5,848 bases of DNA, from positions 1 to 5,848 of the forward strand of contig JADDPM010000129.1 in NCBI GenBank assembly GCA_016781885.1, in the 5' to 3' direction. Under the pieces are notes generated by a model that saw nothing but the letters and a program-made list of their open reading frames with translations, was not told the DNA's origin and ran no database searches. This document shows positions 5,830-5,848 of the stretch, piece after piece. Within the stretch, counting starts at the first letter, position 1, and each line of letters begins with the position of its first letter. The position numbers were made by a program, and so were the translations under genes. This DNA comes from Rubrobacter sp. Its GTDB lineage: Bacteria > Actinomycetota > Rubrobacteria > Rubrobacterales > Rubrobacteraceae.

Positions 5830-5848
5830 GCGGACGTAGCTCAGTTGG
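5830..5848 (+). tRNA. tRNA gene, 5' end only (probably tRNA-Gly)
   Basis: The last 19 bases read as a tRNA start: a 7-base acceptor strand GCGGACG, then TA at positions 8-9, then the D-arm GCTCAGTTGG. The window ends inside the D loop, so the anticodon and the 3' acceptor strand are not visible. The acceptor and D-arm resemble actinobacterial tRNA-Gly(GCC), but other tRNAs share this start, so the amino acid is a guess. Confidence 0.85.

Overview
The window is high-GC bacterial DNA with several GTG starts and short gene spacing. A DUF2795 protein and the general codon style suggest an actinobacterium, perhaps Rubrobacter-like. That assignment is an impression from content, not a demonstrated placement.

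Left part, + strand: a large reading frame enters from the left edge and ends at 2303. It fuses an N-terminal helical region, a long coiled coil and a disordered linker to a complete beta-CASP metallo-beta-lactamase nuclease of the RNA-processing type. A small winged-helix protein follows immediately (start near 2303 or 2327, end 2662), apparently in the same operon. This is the least ordinary pair in the window.

Middle: 2663-2863 lies between convergent genes. It contains a decayed piece of a type I pantothenate kinase (coaA) on the + strand and a perfect inverted repeat at 2846-2861. On the - strand come an unrecognised 208-residue protein (2864-3490), a classical short-chain dehydrogenase/reductase (3498-4280, possibly read from a leaderless mRNA) and a 66-residue DUF2795 protein (4334-4534). 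All three point left. The first two are 7 bases apart and probably co-transcribed.

Right part: 4535-4721 is a divergent intergenic region with a likely -10 box. It is followed by a stand-alone phosphopantothenoylcysteine decarboxylase (coaC, best start GTG 4722) of coenzyme A synthesis. Its stop codon shares a CTAG with the stop of a convergent zinc-ribbon Nudix hydrolase on the - strand (5282-5785). The last 19 bases are the 5' end of a tRNA gene on the + strand, probably tRNA-Gly, preceded by an extended -10 promoter element.

Most genes are housekeeping or generic metabolic types. I see no insertion sequence, CRISPR array or phage gene. The genes do not form one obvious pathway. The only thematic link is coenzyme A: a coaA relic and coaC lie about 2 kb apart.
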